Positions 8,605 through 16,939 of a stretch of 43,151 nt of DNA are shown one piece after another (the stretch's first letter is position 1; each line of letters opens with the position of its first letter). A program made the translations under genes and the position numbers. The stretch is from Corallococcus sicarius (lineage in GTDB: Bacteria; Myxococcota; Myxococcia; Myxococcales; Myxococcaceae): NCBI RefSeq assembly GCF_003611735.1, contig NZ_RAWG01000048.1, positions 1 through 43,151 on the forward strand, written 5' to 3'. Under the pieces are notes generated by a model. It saw only the letters and a list, made by a program, of their open reading frames with translations, was not told the DNA's origin and made no database searches.

Positions 8605-9627
8605 ATGTCAATGAACGTCCTGGTGACGGGGGGATGCGGCTTCATCGGGTCCAACCTGGTGCGCTACCTGCTCCGGGAGCGACCGGACTGGAAGGTCGTC
8701 AACCTGGACCGGCTCACCTACGCGGGCAACCTGGAGAACCTCGCCGGCCTGGAGGACGATCCGCGCCACGTCTTCGTGCACGGGGACGTGTGCGACCGTG
8801 CGGGGTTGGACCGGGTGCTCGCTGGCCACGCCATCGACGCCGTGCTCCACCTGGCCGCGGAGAGCCACGTGGACCGCTCCATCCAGGGCCCGGAGGTGTT
8901 CGTCACCACCAACGTGCTGGGCACGCAGCACCTGCTGGAGGCCTGCCGCGAGCGCGGCGTGCGGCGCTTCGTGCAGGTGTCCACGGATGAGGTGTACGGC
9001 TCGCTGGGCCCGTCCGGTGCCTTCACGGAAGAATCGCCCCTGCAGCCCTCCAGCCCCTATTCGGCGTCCAAGACGGGCGCGGACCTGCTGGCCCTGGCGT
9101 ACCACCACACCTTCGGGCTGGACGTGGTGGTGACGCGCTGCTCGAACAACTACGGGCGCTACCAGTTCCCGGAGAAGCTCATCCCCCGCATGGTCGTGAA
9201 TGCGCTGAGGGGCGAGCCGCTGCCCGTCTACGGCGACGGCCAGCATGTGCGCGACTGGCTCCACGTGGAGGACCACTGCCAGGGGCTCGTGCTGGCGCTG
9301 GAGAAGGGCCGGGCGGGGCAGGTCTACAACCTGGGCGGCGGCGCGGAGCGCAGGAACCTGGACCTGGTGAAGGGAATCCTCGCGGAGCTGGGCAAGCCGG
9401 AGTCGCTCATCCAGTTCGTCACGGATCGGCTGGGGCACGACCGGCGCTACGCCATCGACCCGGCGAAGAGCCGCCGGGAGCTGGGATGGGCGCCCACGCA
9501 CACGTTCGAGCAGGGCCTTGGGGACACGGTGCGCTGGTACGTGGAGCACCCGGAGTGGTGGGAGCGCGTGCTGAGCGGCGCGTACCGGAACACCGTCACG
9601 CTGACGCCCCGGGGGCGTGGAGCATGA
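8605..9627 (+). CDS. rfbB: dTDP-glucose 4,6-dehydratase
   Basis: 340 aa, the usual length. It converts dTDP-glucose to dTDP-4-keto-6-deoxyglucose, the second step of dTDP-L-rhamnose synthesis, in the cytoplasm with bound NAD. Visible features are the N-terminal NAD-binding GGCGFIGSN loop (residues 9-17), LAAESHVDRS, STDEVYGS with the catalytic Asp-Glu pair, the YSASK Tyr/Lys pair and RCSNNYGRYQFPEKLIP. It is the first gene of rfbBDAC. Its TGA overlaps the ATG of rfbD (9624-9627). An in-frame ATG two codons later is an alternative start. Confidence 0.97.
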   Translation: MSMNVLVTGGCGFIGSNLVRYLLRERPDWKVVNLDRLTYAGNLENLAGLEDDPRHVFVHGDVCDRAGLDRVLAGHAIDAVLHLAAESHVDRSIQGPEVFVTTNVLGTQHLLEACRERGVRRFVQVSTDEVYGSLGPSGAFTEESPLQPSSPYSASKTGADLLALAYHHTFGLDVVVTRCSNNYGRYQFPEKLIPRMVVNALRGEPLPVYGDGQHVRDWLHVEDHCQGLVLALEKGRAGQVYNLGGGAERRNLDLVKGILAELGKPESLIQFVTDRLGHDRRYAIDPAKSRRELGWAPTHTFEQGLGDTVRWYVEHPEWWERVLSGAYRNTVTLTPRGRGA

Positions 9628-10532
9628 GCCGCTTCGTCGTGACGGGAGCCAACGGGCTGGTGGGCCGCCGGGCGTGCGCGCTGCTCGCGCAGAAGGGCCA
9701 CGCCGTGGTGGGCCTGGGGCGCGGCGTGCGTCGCGTGGCGGGCGCGCATGACTACGAGGAGGTGGACCTGACGCGTGAGGCGGACGTGGCGCAGGCCCTG
9801 TCCCGACTCGCCCCCGAGGTCATCCTCCACTGCGCGTCGATGACGGAGGTGGACGCGTGCGAGAAGGCGCCGGAAGCCGCCTATGCCGCGAACGTCACCG
9901 CCACGGCGGCCGTGGCCCGGGGGGCGCGGGAGGCCGGCGCGCACCTGGTGCATGTGTCCACCGACTACGTCTTCGACGGCGCGGCGGGCCCGTACGGCGA
10001 GGACGCGGTGCCGAACCCGGGGGGCGTGTACGCGGTGACGAAGCACATGGGGGAGCAGGCGGCGCGCGTGCTCGCGCCCGGGTGTGCGATTGCGCGCACG
10101 GCGGTGGTGTACGGCTGGCCTCCGGTGGAGGGGCGGCTCAACTTCGGCGCGTGGCTGGTGAAGACGCTGGGGGCGGGGCAGCCGGTGAAGCTCTTCGAGG
10201 ACCAGGTGGTGTCCCCGAGCTTCGCGGAGAACGTGGCGGCGATGCTGGTGGAGCTGGGCGAGCGGCGGCTGGGTGGGGTGTGGAACACGTGCGGCGGCAC
10301 GGTGTTGGACCGCGTGGCCTTCGGGCGGGCGCTGTGTGAGGTGTTCGGCTTCGACGCGGGATTGATTGTCCCCACGAAGATGGCGGACCTGAAGCTGTCG
10401 GCGCCCCGGCCCCTGCGCAGCGGGTTGAAGACAGACAAGGCGCGGGAGCTGCTGGCGGAGAAGCCGCTGGCGCTGGAGGAGTCGCTGAAGCGCTTCCATG
10501 CGACGTGGCGTCGGGCCGGGGAGGCGGGATGA
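9624..10532 (+). CDS. rfbD: dTDP-4-dehydrorhamnose reductase (RmlD family)
   Basis: 302 aa starting at the ATG that overlaps the rfbB stop. It is an SDR-fold NAD(P)H reductase expected to make dTDP-L-rhamnose from the 4-keto sugar. Motifs in order: [10 protein letters not shown] nucleotide-binding loop at the N-terminus, [18 protein letters not shown], and YAVTKHMGE with the Tyr-x3-Lys catalytic pair. RmlD from enteric bacteria is of similar length. The protein is somewhat divergent, but its place between rfbB and rfbA makes the role secure. Its TGA overlaps the rfbA ATG at 10529-10532. Confidence 0.92.
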   Translation: MSRFVVTGANGLVGRRACALLAQKGHAVVGLGRGVRRVAGAHDYEEVDLTREADVAQALSRLAPEVILHCASMTEVDACEKAPEAAYAANVTATAAVARGAREAGAHLVHVSTDYVFDGAAGPYGEDAVPNPGGVYAVTKHMGEQAARVLAPGCAIARTAVVYGWPPVEGRLNFGAWLVKTLGAGQPVKLFEDQVVSPSFAENVAAMLVELGERRLGGVWNTCGGTVLDRVAFGRALCEVFGFDAGLIVPTKMADLKLSAPRPLRSGLKTDKARELLAEKPLALEESLKRFHATWRRAGEAG

Positions 10533-11410
10533 AGGGCATCATCCTCGCGGGAGGGTCGGGCACGCGGCTATACCCGCTGACGCTCGTGGTGAGCAAGCAG
10601 CTGCTGCCCGTGTACGACAAGCCGATGATCTACTACCCGCTGAGCACGCTGATGCTGGCGGGCATCCGGGAGGTGTTGATCATCTCCACGCCGCAGGACC
10701 TGCCGCGCTTCCGCGACCTGCTGGGGGACGGCACGCAGTGGGGCATGTCGCTCCAGTACGCGGAGCAGCCGCGGCCGGAGGGACTGGCGCAGGCGTTCGT
10801 CATCGGCCGGGACTTCGTGGGGAGCGACACGGTGTCGCTCATCCTGGGGGACAACATCTTCCACGGCGACGGCCTGAGTGAACTCGTGCGGCGGGCGGCG
10901 CGGCGCACGTCGGGCGCGACGGTGTTCGGCTACTACGTGAAGGATCCGCAGCGCTACGGCGTGGTGGAGCTGGCGCCGGGCAACCGCGCGGTGAGCATCG
11001 AGGAGAAGCCCGCGAAGCCCCGGTCGAACTACGCCGTCACCGGGCTGTACTTCTACGACAACCAGGTGCTGGACATCGCTGCGGCGCTGAAGCCCAGCAA
11101 GCGGGGCGAGCTGGAGATCACCGACGTGAACGCGGAGTACATGCACCGGGGGCAGCTGACGGTGGAGCTGATGGGGCGCGGCTACGCGTGGCTGGACACG
11201 GGGACGCACGAGTCGCTGATGCAGGCCTCGTCGTTCATTGAGATCATCGAGCGGCGCCAGGGCCTGAAGATCGCGTGCCCGGAGGAGATCGCCTTCCGGA
11301 TGGGCTACATCGACGAGGAGCAGCTCACGGCCCTCGCGGCGCCGATGTTGAAGAACGAGTACGGCCAGTACCTGATGGCCCTGCGCGGCAACCGGGGCGT
11401 GGCGCCATGA
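10529..11410 (+). CDS. rfbA: Glucose-1-phosphate thymidylyltransferase
   Basis: 293 aa beginning [16 protein letters not shown], the pyrophosphorylase signature with the catalytic Arg in GSGTRL. It joins dTTP and glucose-1-phosphate to form dTDP-glucose, the committed step that rhamnose feedback-inhibits in this family. Other signatures are [27 protein letters not shown] with the metal-binding Asp, [20 protein letters not shown], and [14 protein letters not shown]. The ATG at 10529 overlaps the rfbD stop; the in-frame codons further upstream lie inside rfbD and are rejected as start. Its own stop overlaps rfbC. Confidence 0.97.
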   Translation: MKGIILAGGSGTRLYPLTLVVSKQLLPVYDKPMIYYPLSTLMLAGIREVLIISTPQDLPRFRDLLGDGTQWGMSLQYAEQPRPEGLAQAFVIGRDFVGSDTVSLILGDNIFHGDGLSELVRRAARRTSGATVFGYYVKDPQRYGVVELAPGNRAVSIEEKPAKPRSNYAVTGLYFYDNQVLDIAAALKPSKRGELEITDVNAEYMHRGQLTVELMGRGYAWLDTGTHESLMQASSFIEIIERRQGLKIACPEEIAFRMGYIDEEQLTALAAPMLKNEYGQYLMALRGNRGVAP

Positions 11411-11952
11411 AGGTGCGACCCACGGAGCTTCCGGAGGTCCTCTTGCTGGAGCCCCGTGTCTTCGGGGACTCGCGGGGCTTCTTCGTGGAGACCTTCCACG
11501 CGCAGCGCTACGCGGAGGCCGGCATCCCCGGCACGTTCGTGCAGGACAACCTGTCGCGGTCCGTGAAGGGCACGCTGCGGGGGCTGCACTTCCAGGAGCC
11601 GAACGGGCAGGGGAAGCTGGTGCAGGTGCTGGCGGGCTCGGTCTGGGACGTGGTGGTGGACGTGCGCCGGGGTTCGCCCACGTTCGGCCGGTGGATGGGG
11701 GCGGAGCTGTCGTCGGGGAACAAGTGGCAGCTGTGGATTCCCCCGGGCTTCGCGCATGGCTTCTGTGTGCTGAGCGACTCCGCGGACTTCTTCTACAAGT
11801 GTACGGCGCAGTACTCGCCGGAGTCCGAGCGGAGCGTGCACTGGAATGATCCGGACCTGGCCATCCCGTGGCCGGTGCGCGAGCCGCTGCTGTCGGAGAA
11901 GGATCAGCGTGCGCCCCGGCTGAAGGACGCGCCCGTGCTGCCTGTTTTCTGA
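11407..11952 (+). CDS. rfbC: dTDP-4-dehydrorhamnose 3,5-epimerase
   Basis: 181 aa cupin-fold enzyme, normal length. It inverts C3 and C5 of the 4-keto-6-deoxy sugar before RfbD reduction. Visible motifs are [31 protein letters not shown] with the catalytic His, [16 protein letters not shown], and [14 protein letters not shown]. The start is fixed by the ATGA overlap with rfbA (11407-11410). Last gene of the rfb operon. The following 163 bases have no clear terminator and lead into the YihY gene. Confidence 0.97.
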   Translation: MKVRPTELPEVLLLEPRVFGDSRGFFVETFHAQRYAEAGIPGTFVQDNLSRSVKGTLRGLHFQEPNGQGKLVQVLAGSVWDVVVDVRRGSPTFGRWMGAELSSGNKWQLWIPPGFAHGFCVLSDSADFFYKCTAQYSPESERSVHWNDPDLAIPWPVREPLLSEKDQRAPRLKDAPVLPVF

Positions 11953-12115
11953 CTTCCGGAGCAGCCTGGCAGGCGTGGCGTGGGGGCTTGTCATCCCGGG
12001 GTGCGTGCGCGGTCAGCAGGCAGGGAGGCGAGCACCGACTTCGGGGTGGAAGCCAGTCAGGGGATGGAATGGCCAATCTCTTCCGAGCAGTCACGGCAAC
12101 CTCGGAGGAGGCAGC

Positions 12116-13177
12116 ATGGTTTGGCCCGGCAAGGGAATGGGTTGGAAGGAGTTCTTCAAGTCCCTCAAGGCCGAGTGGGCGCGGGACAACGTGGGCAACG
12201 TGGCGGGGGCGCTGACGTTCCAGGGGATCCTGGCGCTGTTCCCGTTCCTGCTGTTCCTCGTGTCGCTGGCGGGCGTGCTCATTGATCCGCACCAGGCGCA
12301 GGAGCTGATCAAGCAGTTGTCGCAGGTGGCACCGGCGGAGGTGACGAAGATCCTCGGTGAGCGCCTGAAGGCGCTGGCGGACAGCAACCCGGTGGGGCTG
12401 CTGACCATCGGCGGCGTCGGCGCGATCTGGGCGGCGTCGGGCGGCATCGTGGGGCTGATGGAGGCGCTCAACACCGTGTACGGCGTGGAGGAGAAGCGCC
12501 CGTTCTGGAAGAAGCGGGGCATCGCGCTCCTGACGACGCTGGGCGCGGCGGTGGTGGCGGTGCTGGCGGCCATCGTCGCGGTCGTCACGCCGGCGGTGGC
12601 GGACAAGCTGGGCGAGCCGGTGGGGACCGTCGTCCTGTGGCTGCGACTGCCGGTGGCCGGCTTCCTGATGATGTGCCTGTGGGCGGTGCTGTACTACGTG
12701 CTGCCGGACGTGAAGCAGAAGTTCAAGTTCATCACGCCGGGCTCGGTGGTGGGCGTGCTCATCTGGGTGGTCGCGTCGTGGGGGTTCTCCAAGTACGTGG
12801 CGAACTTCGGCTCGTACGACGTGAACTACGGCGCCATCGGTGGCGTCATCGTGCTCCTGCTGTGGATGTGGATCTCCGCGCAGGTCATCCTGCTGGGCGC
12901 GGAGATCAACGGCATCCTCGAGCACAAGTCGCCGGAGGGTAAGTCGCCGGGTCAGCGCGATCCCGCGCAGGCGGGGCCGAACGTGACGAAGACGGAGGCG
13001 GAGGACCGGGGGGCGAACCTGCCGGGGGCCACGGACTTCCGTCCCGTGCCGCCCGTGCCTTCGTACGGGACGCAGCCGGTGCCCCTGAGCAAGACGCCGC
13101 TGGCGGCAGCGGCGAAGTGGGCCGCGGGCGTGGGCCTGGGCGTGTTCCTGATGCGTCGCAAGTCCGCGGTGCGGTAG
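12116..13177 (+). CDS. YihY/BrkB-family inner-membrane protein
   Basis: 353 aa. The ATG at 12116 has a strong ribosome-binding site, GGAGGAGG at 12104-12111; longer in-frame starts lack one. Six hydrophobic segments follow a basic, aromatic N-terminus (GWKEFFKSLKAEW), matching the YihY/BrkB family: the first includes FQGILALFPFLLFLVSLAGV, the last GGVIVLLLWMWISAQVILLGAEI. The family was once called ribonuclease BN in error, and its transport or lipid role is unresolved. The C-terminal 75 residues are a hydrophilic Pro-rich tail ending in a short hydrophobic stretch and RRK, longer than in most homologues. Terminated by the hairpin at 13203-13228. Confidence 0.9.
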   Translation: MVWPGKGMGWKEFFKSLKAEWARDNVGNVAGALTFQGILALFPFLLFLVSLAGVLIDPHQAQELIKQLSQVAPAEVTKILGERLKALADSNPVGLLTIGGVGAIWAASGGIVGLMEALNTVYGVEEKRPFWKKRGIALLTTLGAAVVAVLAAIVAVVTPAVADKLGEPVGTVVLWLRLPVAGFLMMCLWAVLYYVLPDVKQKFKFITPGSVVGVLIWVVASWGFSKYVANFGSYDVNYGAIGGVIVLLLWMWISAQVILLGAEINGILEHKSPEGKSPGQRDPAQAGPNVTKTEAEDRGANLPGATDFRPVPPVPSYGTQPVPLSKTPLAAAAKWAAGVGLGVFLMRRKSAVR

Positions 13178-13202
13178 GCGGGCCTGACTGTGTTTTGAAG
13201 GA

Positions 13203-13228
13203 GGGCGGTCCTCTTTGGAGGGCCGCCC
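13203..13228. terminator. Bidirectional hairpin between convergent genes
   Basis: GGGCGGTCCTC (13203-13213) pairs with GAGGGCCGCCC (13218-13228) with one G-T mismatch and a four-base loop. It lies between the convergent stops at 13177 and 13238 and is followed by the T-containing GTCTTCGTTT on the plus strand. Confidence 0.75.
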
Positions 13229-13237
13229 GTCTTCGTT

Positions 13238-13723
13238 TCAGGGCAGGGGCGTGGTGACGTAGTCCTTCCCGTCCGAGTGGCAGCTGTGACAGGCGGAGTG
13301 GGCGCGGCCGTAGTAGTTGTTGGAGTAGTCCGGGCCGAAGCCCTCGTAGAAGATCCAGGTGTCCTTGCCGGCACCGTCGGTGACCTTCACGTCGAGCGCG
13401 TGGCCCCGGAGGGTCTTCCCGTCGTCCTCGAACAGCTCCTTGACGAGGATGCTGCCCACCGGGTGTGTGGCATTGCCATCGCGCAGGGAGCGCACGACCA
13501 GGTCATTGAAGAAGACCCGGACCTTGCTGCCGTGGGGCGCGCGGGTGTCGTGGACGGTGGGTTCGGCGAGCCAGGACTTGTAGTCGCCTGAGCGCACGAA
13601 GGCGGTGATGCCCTGTTCGGAGGTATCGAGCTCCTGGACGACGCCGAGTCCCTCGTCCACGGAGGAGGAGGGGCCGCAGGCGGCGGCGAGGAGCAGGGAC
13701 AGGAGCAGGGGGCGCGGGGTCAT
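13238..13723 (-). CDS. P460-like c-type heme lipoprotein
   Basis: 161 aa. The first 16 residues are a lipoprotein signal ending in LLLAAAC, so the mature protein should be membrane-anchored outside the cytoplasm. A single CxxCH heme-c motif (CHSCH) lies near the C-terminus within SACHSCHSDGKDY. The upstream pattern HPVGSILVKELFEDDGK followed by WIFYEGFGPDY resembles the cytochrome P460 family, whose members bind a modified heme and oxidise small nitrogen compounds or act as electron carriers. The P460 Lys cross-link residue cannot be assigned here. Ends against the shared terminator. Confidence 0.78.
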   Translation of the reverse strand: MTPRPLLLSLLLAAACGPSSSVDEGLGVVQELDTSEQGITAFVRSGDYKSWLAEPTVHDTRAPHGSKVRVFFNDLVVRSLRDGNATHPVGSILVKELFEDDGKTLRGHALDVKVTDGAGKDTWIFYEGFGPDYSNNYYGRAHSACHSCHSDGKDYVTTPLP

Positions 13724-13753
13724 CCCTGCGTTACGCAGGTGCCCGGGTGCGGG

Positions 13754-14377
13754 TTACATCTCTGAATAGGTGTGGGAGAGGTCGATGTAGAGGGAGATCA
13801 CCGTCTCCGGGATGGTGAGTTCGACCCCACCCAGGTTCAGGTCTTCAGGGGTGACCTGGTAGTTGATGGTGCCGATGGTGTCGTCGAGGGTGAACGGGTC
13901 GACGTCGATGACGGCAATCTCAAGGGGGTTCTTGAGGAGGTTGGAGGTGATGACCTCACAGCCGCCGGTGGACCAGATGGGATTGAAGCTCGTGGACTCG
14001 GGCGTGCGGGAGAGTTCGGGCGCAGAGGGGCAGCGCATCTCGACGACGACGTCCGGAGGCGAGCCATCCGAGTCCCACTCCTCGTCATCCGGAGGCTGGA
14101 ACGAAACGACGGAGGCCTCGAGCGGCTGCACCCGCGTCCGCATCACGCCCGGGATGCACACGGTCTTGCCCAGGTGGCACACGTTGCCGTCCGCGCAGAC
14201 TTCACAGGCGCTCCCACCACCAGGGCCACAGGCGGTGTCACTCGGGTAGCGGATGCACTCGGCCTGCGCGGTGCAACACCCGTTCGCACAGTTCTCCGGG
14301 GTGCACTCCGAAGGTCCACAGGAGGGGAGGAACAGCGCGAACGACAGGGCGAAGAGGAGGGTGCCGAGGGTTTTCAT
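13754..14377 (-). CDS. Cys-rich lipoprotein with C2-like domain (paralogue 2)
   Basis: 207 aa. Lipobox FLPSC ends the signal peptide at about residue 20. Then comes a Cys-rich module (C-TPENCANGCC and further Cys spaced like a disulfide-knotted repeat, residues 20-75). Residues about 85-207 resemble a C2 beta-sandwich: EWDSDGSPPDVVVEMRC, then NPIWSTGG, then IAVIDVDPFTLDDTIG, where the Asp clusters sit where C2 calcium loops would be. The neighbour at 14481 has the same layout and the two are clearly paralogous. Role unknown; I infer a secreted calcium-dependent membrane- or surface-binding protein. The 103-base gap to the paralogue contains no obvious promoter. Confidence 0.8.
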   Translation of the reverse strand: MKTLGTLLFALSFALFLPSCGPSECTPENCANGCCTAQAECIRYPSDTACGPGGGSACEVCADGNVCHLGKTVCIPGVMRTRVQPLEASVVSFQPPDDEEWDSDGSPPDVVVEMRCPSAPELSRTPESTSFNPIWSTGGCEVITSNLLKNPLEIAVIDVDPFTLDDTIGTINYQVTPEDLNLGGVELTIPETVISLYIDLSHTYSEM

Positions 14378-14480
14378 GAGAGCGGCGGAGCACCCTAGCA
14401 GACCCCGGGGGGCTGGCCCTCAATTAGAGGCAAGGGCAACCTTCCCGGAGGTGACGACAATCCTCCTGAACTGGATCCAT

Positions 14481-15152
14481 CTACTCGGTCAAATAGGTGG
14501 AGAGCTGGAAGACGAGGGACGTGATGGCCTTGGGGACTTGGAGTTCCACTGAGCCGCGTTCTAGGTCTGCCTGGGTCAGTTGAAACTGTGCGGTGGTAAT
14601 CTCGTCGTTGAAGAAGGAATCGACGTCGATCACCTTGAACCTGATGGGTGCCGAGAGGAGGTCCAGAGAGAGGATGTCACAGCCTCCTTTGCTCCACTGC
14701 GGGGTCAGGCTCTCTACCTCCTCCGTGAGGGAGACTTCAGGCTCTCCCTTGGGGCAGGTCAGTTCGACCATGACATCCGGAGGGGAGCCATCGATATCCC
14801 AGTCGCTTTCGTCGTTGGGATCAAGCGCCACCAGCGAGGCGCGCAGTGCCCTGACCTGTGTGCGGATGATTGGCGTGAAACACTCCTGCCGTGAAGGGTG
14901 ACACGCCATCCCGGAAGTGCACTTCGAGCAGATGCTGCCATTGAGTCCACATGCTGCTGGTCCCCGGGTGGTGACGCACTTGCCCGTCTCCTGGTCGCAG
15001 CACCCGAGCGAACAGTTCGCAGACGTGCAGGACTCGTTGAGGGGAGGCGGTTGCTCGGTGACAGGAGGGCCCTCAATGTCATCCCCGTGTTCTGGGCAGC
15101 CGGTCAAGAACATGAAGGACGTCACGCAGAGAAGAGGGAGGATTCGATTCAT
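14481..15152 (-). CDS. Cys-rich lipoprotein with C2-like domain (paralogue 1)
   Basis: 223 aa, lipobox FLTGC. A Cys-rich module (NCSLGCCDQETGKC and onward) is followed by the same C2-like core: DWDIDGSPPDVMVELTC, TPQWSKGGCD, FKVIDVDSFFNDEITT. It starts only five bases after the TAA of the SIR2-like gene (15158-15160), with no clear ribosome-binding site, so it is probably translated by coupling from the defence-like operon upstream. With its paralogue at 13754 it looks like a tandem duplication that has diverged. Molecular function is not known to me. Confidence 0.8.
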   Translation of the reverse strand: MNRILPLLCVTSFMFLTGCPEHGDDIEGPPVTEQPPPLNESCTSANCSLGCCDQETGKCVTTRGPAACGLNGSICSKCTSGMACHPSRQECFTPIIRTQVRALRASLVALDPNDESDWDIDGSPPDVMVELTCPKGEPEVSLTEEVESLTPQWSKGGCDILSLDLLSAPIRFKVIDVDSFFNDEITTAQFQLTQADLERGSVELQVPKAITSLVFQLSTYLTE

Positions 15153-15157
15153 GAGTG

Positions 15158-16900
15158 TTATCGGGGGCCATTCAGCTGAAGAGATAGGACGCGGGCTCCG
15201 TTGTCTTGGCGCACAGTCGCGGTGGCCAATCGAGCAACAGGAATACTCGCGGGGTGAGGCAGTTTGTCACTTTGGACCGGAGCGAGGTTGATATTGGCGG
15301 GTCGCCCAGTTGCCAGCTCGGCATTGCTCCGAGGATCAACATAGCCGACGAGAAAGAGTTCGTTGGCGGGAGTGCGATGCACTTCGATGCCATCTCTGAA
15401 GCCGGTGAATATCGGAGTTGCGGCATTGAACGATGTGACCGATTCCATTCGAACAAAGCCGTACCGGCCTCTGGGGAGTTGGTCGATGCGCGAACCTCGT
15501 TCAAGCGGAGATGCAGGCGACACCCGATGTTGTTGGCGCAGGACACTGAGCGCTCCAAAAGGCGCCACCACAGGGCGGAAGACGGGTTTCTGCTCGACGC
15601 GAATTGCATTCACGGGAGGTGGCAGATCCGTTCCAGTTTCTCTGCGTTCGACTTCCCGCTGCGTCACGATCGCTAATCCCCCTGCGAACAATGGAATTGC
15701 CACGAGCGCAACGAGCTTGCCGGGGTTGGACCGACTCTCCTTGGGAGGAGGCTCCGTTGACGTCTGCGCCGTGGTTGACCCTGCCCGAGGAGAGGGGTGT
15801 GGGCGGGATGGTGCATCCTGGTGAGGTGGTGCCGAGTTGGCGATGGGCTTCGTTGTTGGCGAAGTGCCGATGCCACCTCCACTCAACGGCGGAGAGCTGT
15901 CTGCGCCACTTGATGCTGGGGCCTGCGCGGGAGCCGTAGCCGGGATGTCACGGGTTCCAAAATCGTCACGGAGCTTGGCGAAGAGCTCATGGCAGTTGAT
16001 ACCACCATAGAGACGAAGCTGGTTCCTTCCAGTCAGTTCCCTGACTTTGGTGAGGAAATGCCTATTGCGAGCTTGGACGACGTCGGTTTCGCTATCGAAA
16101 AACGCCCACAGGATGTCGATATTCCGGTGGCGATCGGTGTTGATGGACGACAAGGTCTGAGTGAAGACGTCATCCCATCCACCGTATCCGACGACAACAA
16201 GAGTGTGGGTGCTTAGAAGGTTTTCGATGTCGGCGGTGACGCGTTTGCGTTCGCGGGCGATCTCGATGGGGGTGTGAAGAGTTTCTGCGTTCAGCCAATA
16301 GCCGTGGAGATGAATGATGTGCGCGACGTTCGTAGCTGAGAGCTTGGCCTGACTGAATGGCTCATCACGATCAAGGACGGTCCGAAGGAACTCTCCTCGT
16401 GCCACCTTCACTGATGCGGAGATGAGGGGGTCGAAGTTGGTCGTCAGGATGGGGCCAAAGTGGTTCGGATGCTCCGCGAGCAGCTTGCCGAGATGAAGCG
16501 TCGCTGGAGGCAGCGCCCATCCGCCGAAATCGTCATCGAGCTGGGCATCTGTGAGCCCTGCATCCCGCTGCGGATTCGTTCGTGCTAGACGAACTGCCTC
16601 GCGAATGACCTCATTGGCCACGCCGCGATTGCTGCGGTCTTGAAGGAATTTCATCGCCCACTGATAGGCGTTATCCTTTCCAGCCTTGAGTTCCGCGTTG
16701 AATTGCTCAAGGTGCTGGGCTGGGATGCGCTTACGAATGAGCTGGAGCATCGCCGACACCCCCGGCACCTGGGGAGCATCGGCTTTCTCCTGCATTGATA
16801 GGGGCGAGCCGACAAGAAATGCGATTTTCTTGTTATGGGTGGACGCCTGCAAGGCGCTGCGAAGCGCATCCAATGGTGGAAGGTGACTCTCAGAGGCCAT
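15158..16900 (-). CDS. Membrane-anchored SIR2-like protein, candidate NADase effector
   Basis: 580 aa. Residues 1-318 are a SIR2-like fold: an N-terminal FLVGSPLS (29-35) in place of the GAGxS loop, TTNFDPLI (153-160) holding the catalytic-type Asn155 and Asp157, HLHG (197-200) with the candidate catalytic His, and VVVGYGGWDD (235-244). Residues 319-394 are a Pro/Ser/Thr-rich linker. Residues 396-413 (KLVALVAIPLFAGGLAIV) are one membrane segment. Residues 414-580 are an unknown, beta-rich tail. SIR2-like proteins of phage defence hydrolyse NAD to cause abortive infection (ThsA, DSR2); conserved Asn and His suggest an active enzyme here. It is the third gene of the 23719-15158 operon, 39 bases after the GIY-YIG gene. 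Codon use appears more A/T-rich than neighbours, hinting at transfer. Confidence 0.82.
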   Translation of the reverse strand: MASESHLPPLDALRSALQASTHNKKIAFLVGSPLSMQEKADAPQVPGVSAMLQLIRKRIPAQHLEQFNAELKAGKDNAYQWAMKFLQDRSNRGVANEVIREAVRLARTNPQRDAGLTDAQLDDDFGGWALPPATLHLGKLLAEHPNHFGPILTTNFDPLISASVKVARGEFLRTVLDRDEPFSQAKLSATNVAHIIHLHGYWLNAETLHTPIEIARERKRVTADIENLLSTHTLVVVGYGGWDDVFTQTLSSINTDRHRNIDILWAFFDSETDVVQARNRHFLTKVRELTGRNQLRLYGGINCHELFAKLRDDFGTRDIPATAPAQAPASSGADSSPPLSGGGIGTSPTTKPIANSAPPHQDAPSRPHPSPRAGSTTAQTSTEPPPKESRSNPGKLVALVAIPLFAGGLAIVTQREVERRETGTDLPPPVNAIRVEQKPVFRPVVAPFGALSVLRQQHRVSPASPLERGSRIDQLPRGRYGFVRMESVTSFNAATPIFTGFRDGIEVHRTPANELFLVGYVDPRSNAELATGRPANINLAPVQSDKLPHPASIPVARLATATVRQDNGARVLSLQLNGPR

Positions 16901-16939
16901 TGGTCATGAAGACTACCAGACGAATGCATTTTTCCGAGT

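Noticed and set aside
10568-12925. A 785-codon minus-strand frame across rfbA, rfbC and the YihY gene
   Set aside because: It crosses several real genes on the other strand and has repetitive His/Arg-rich translation.
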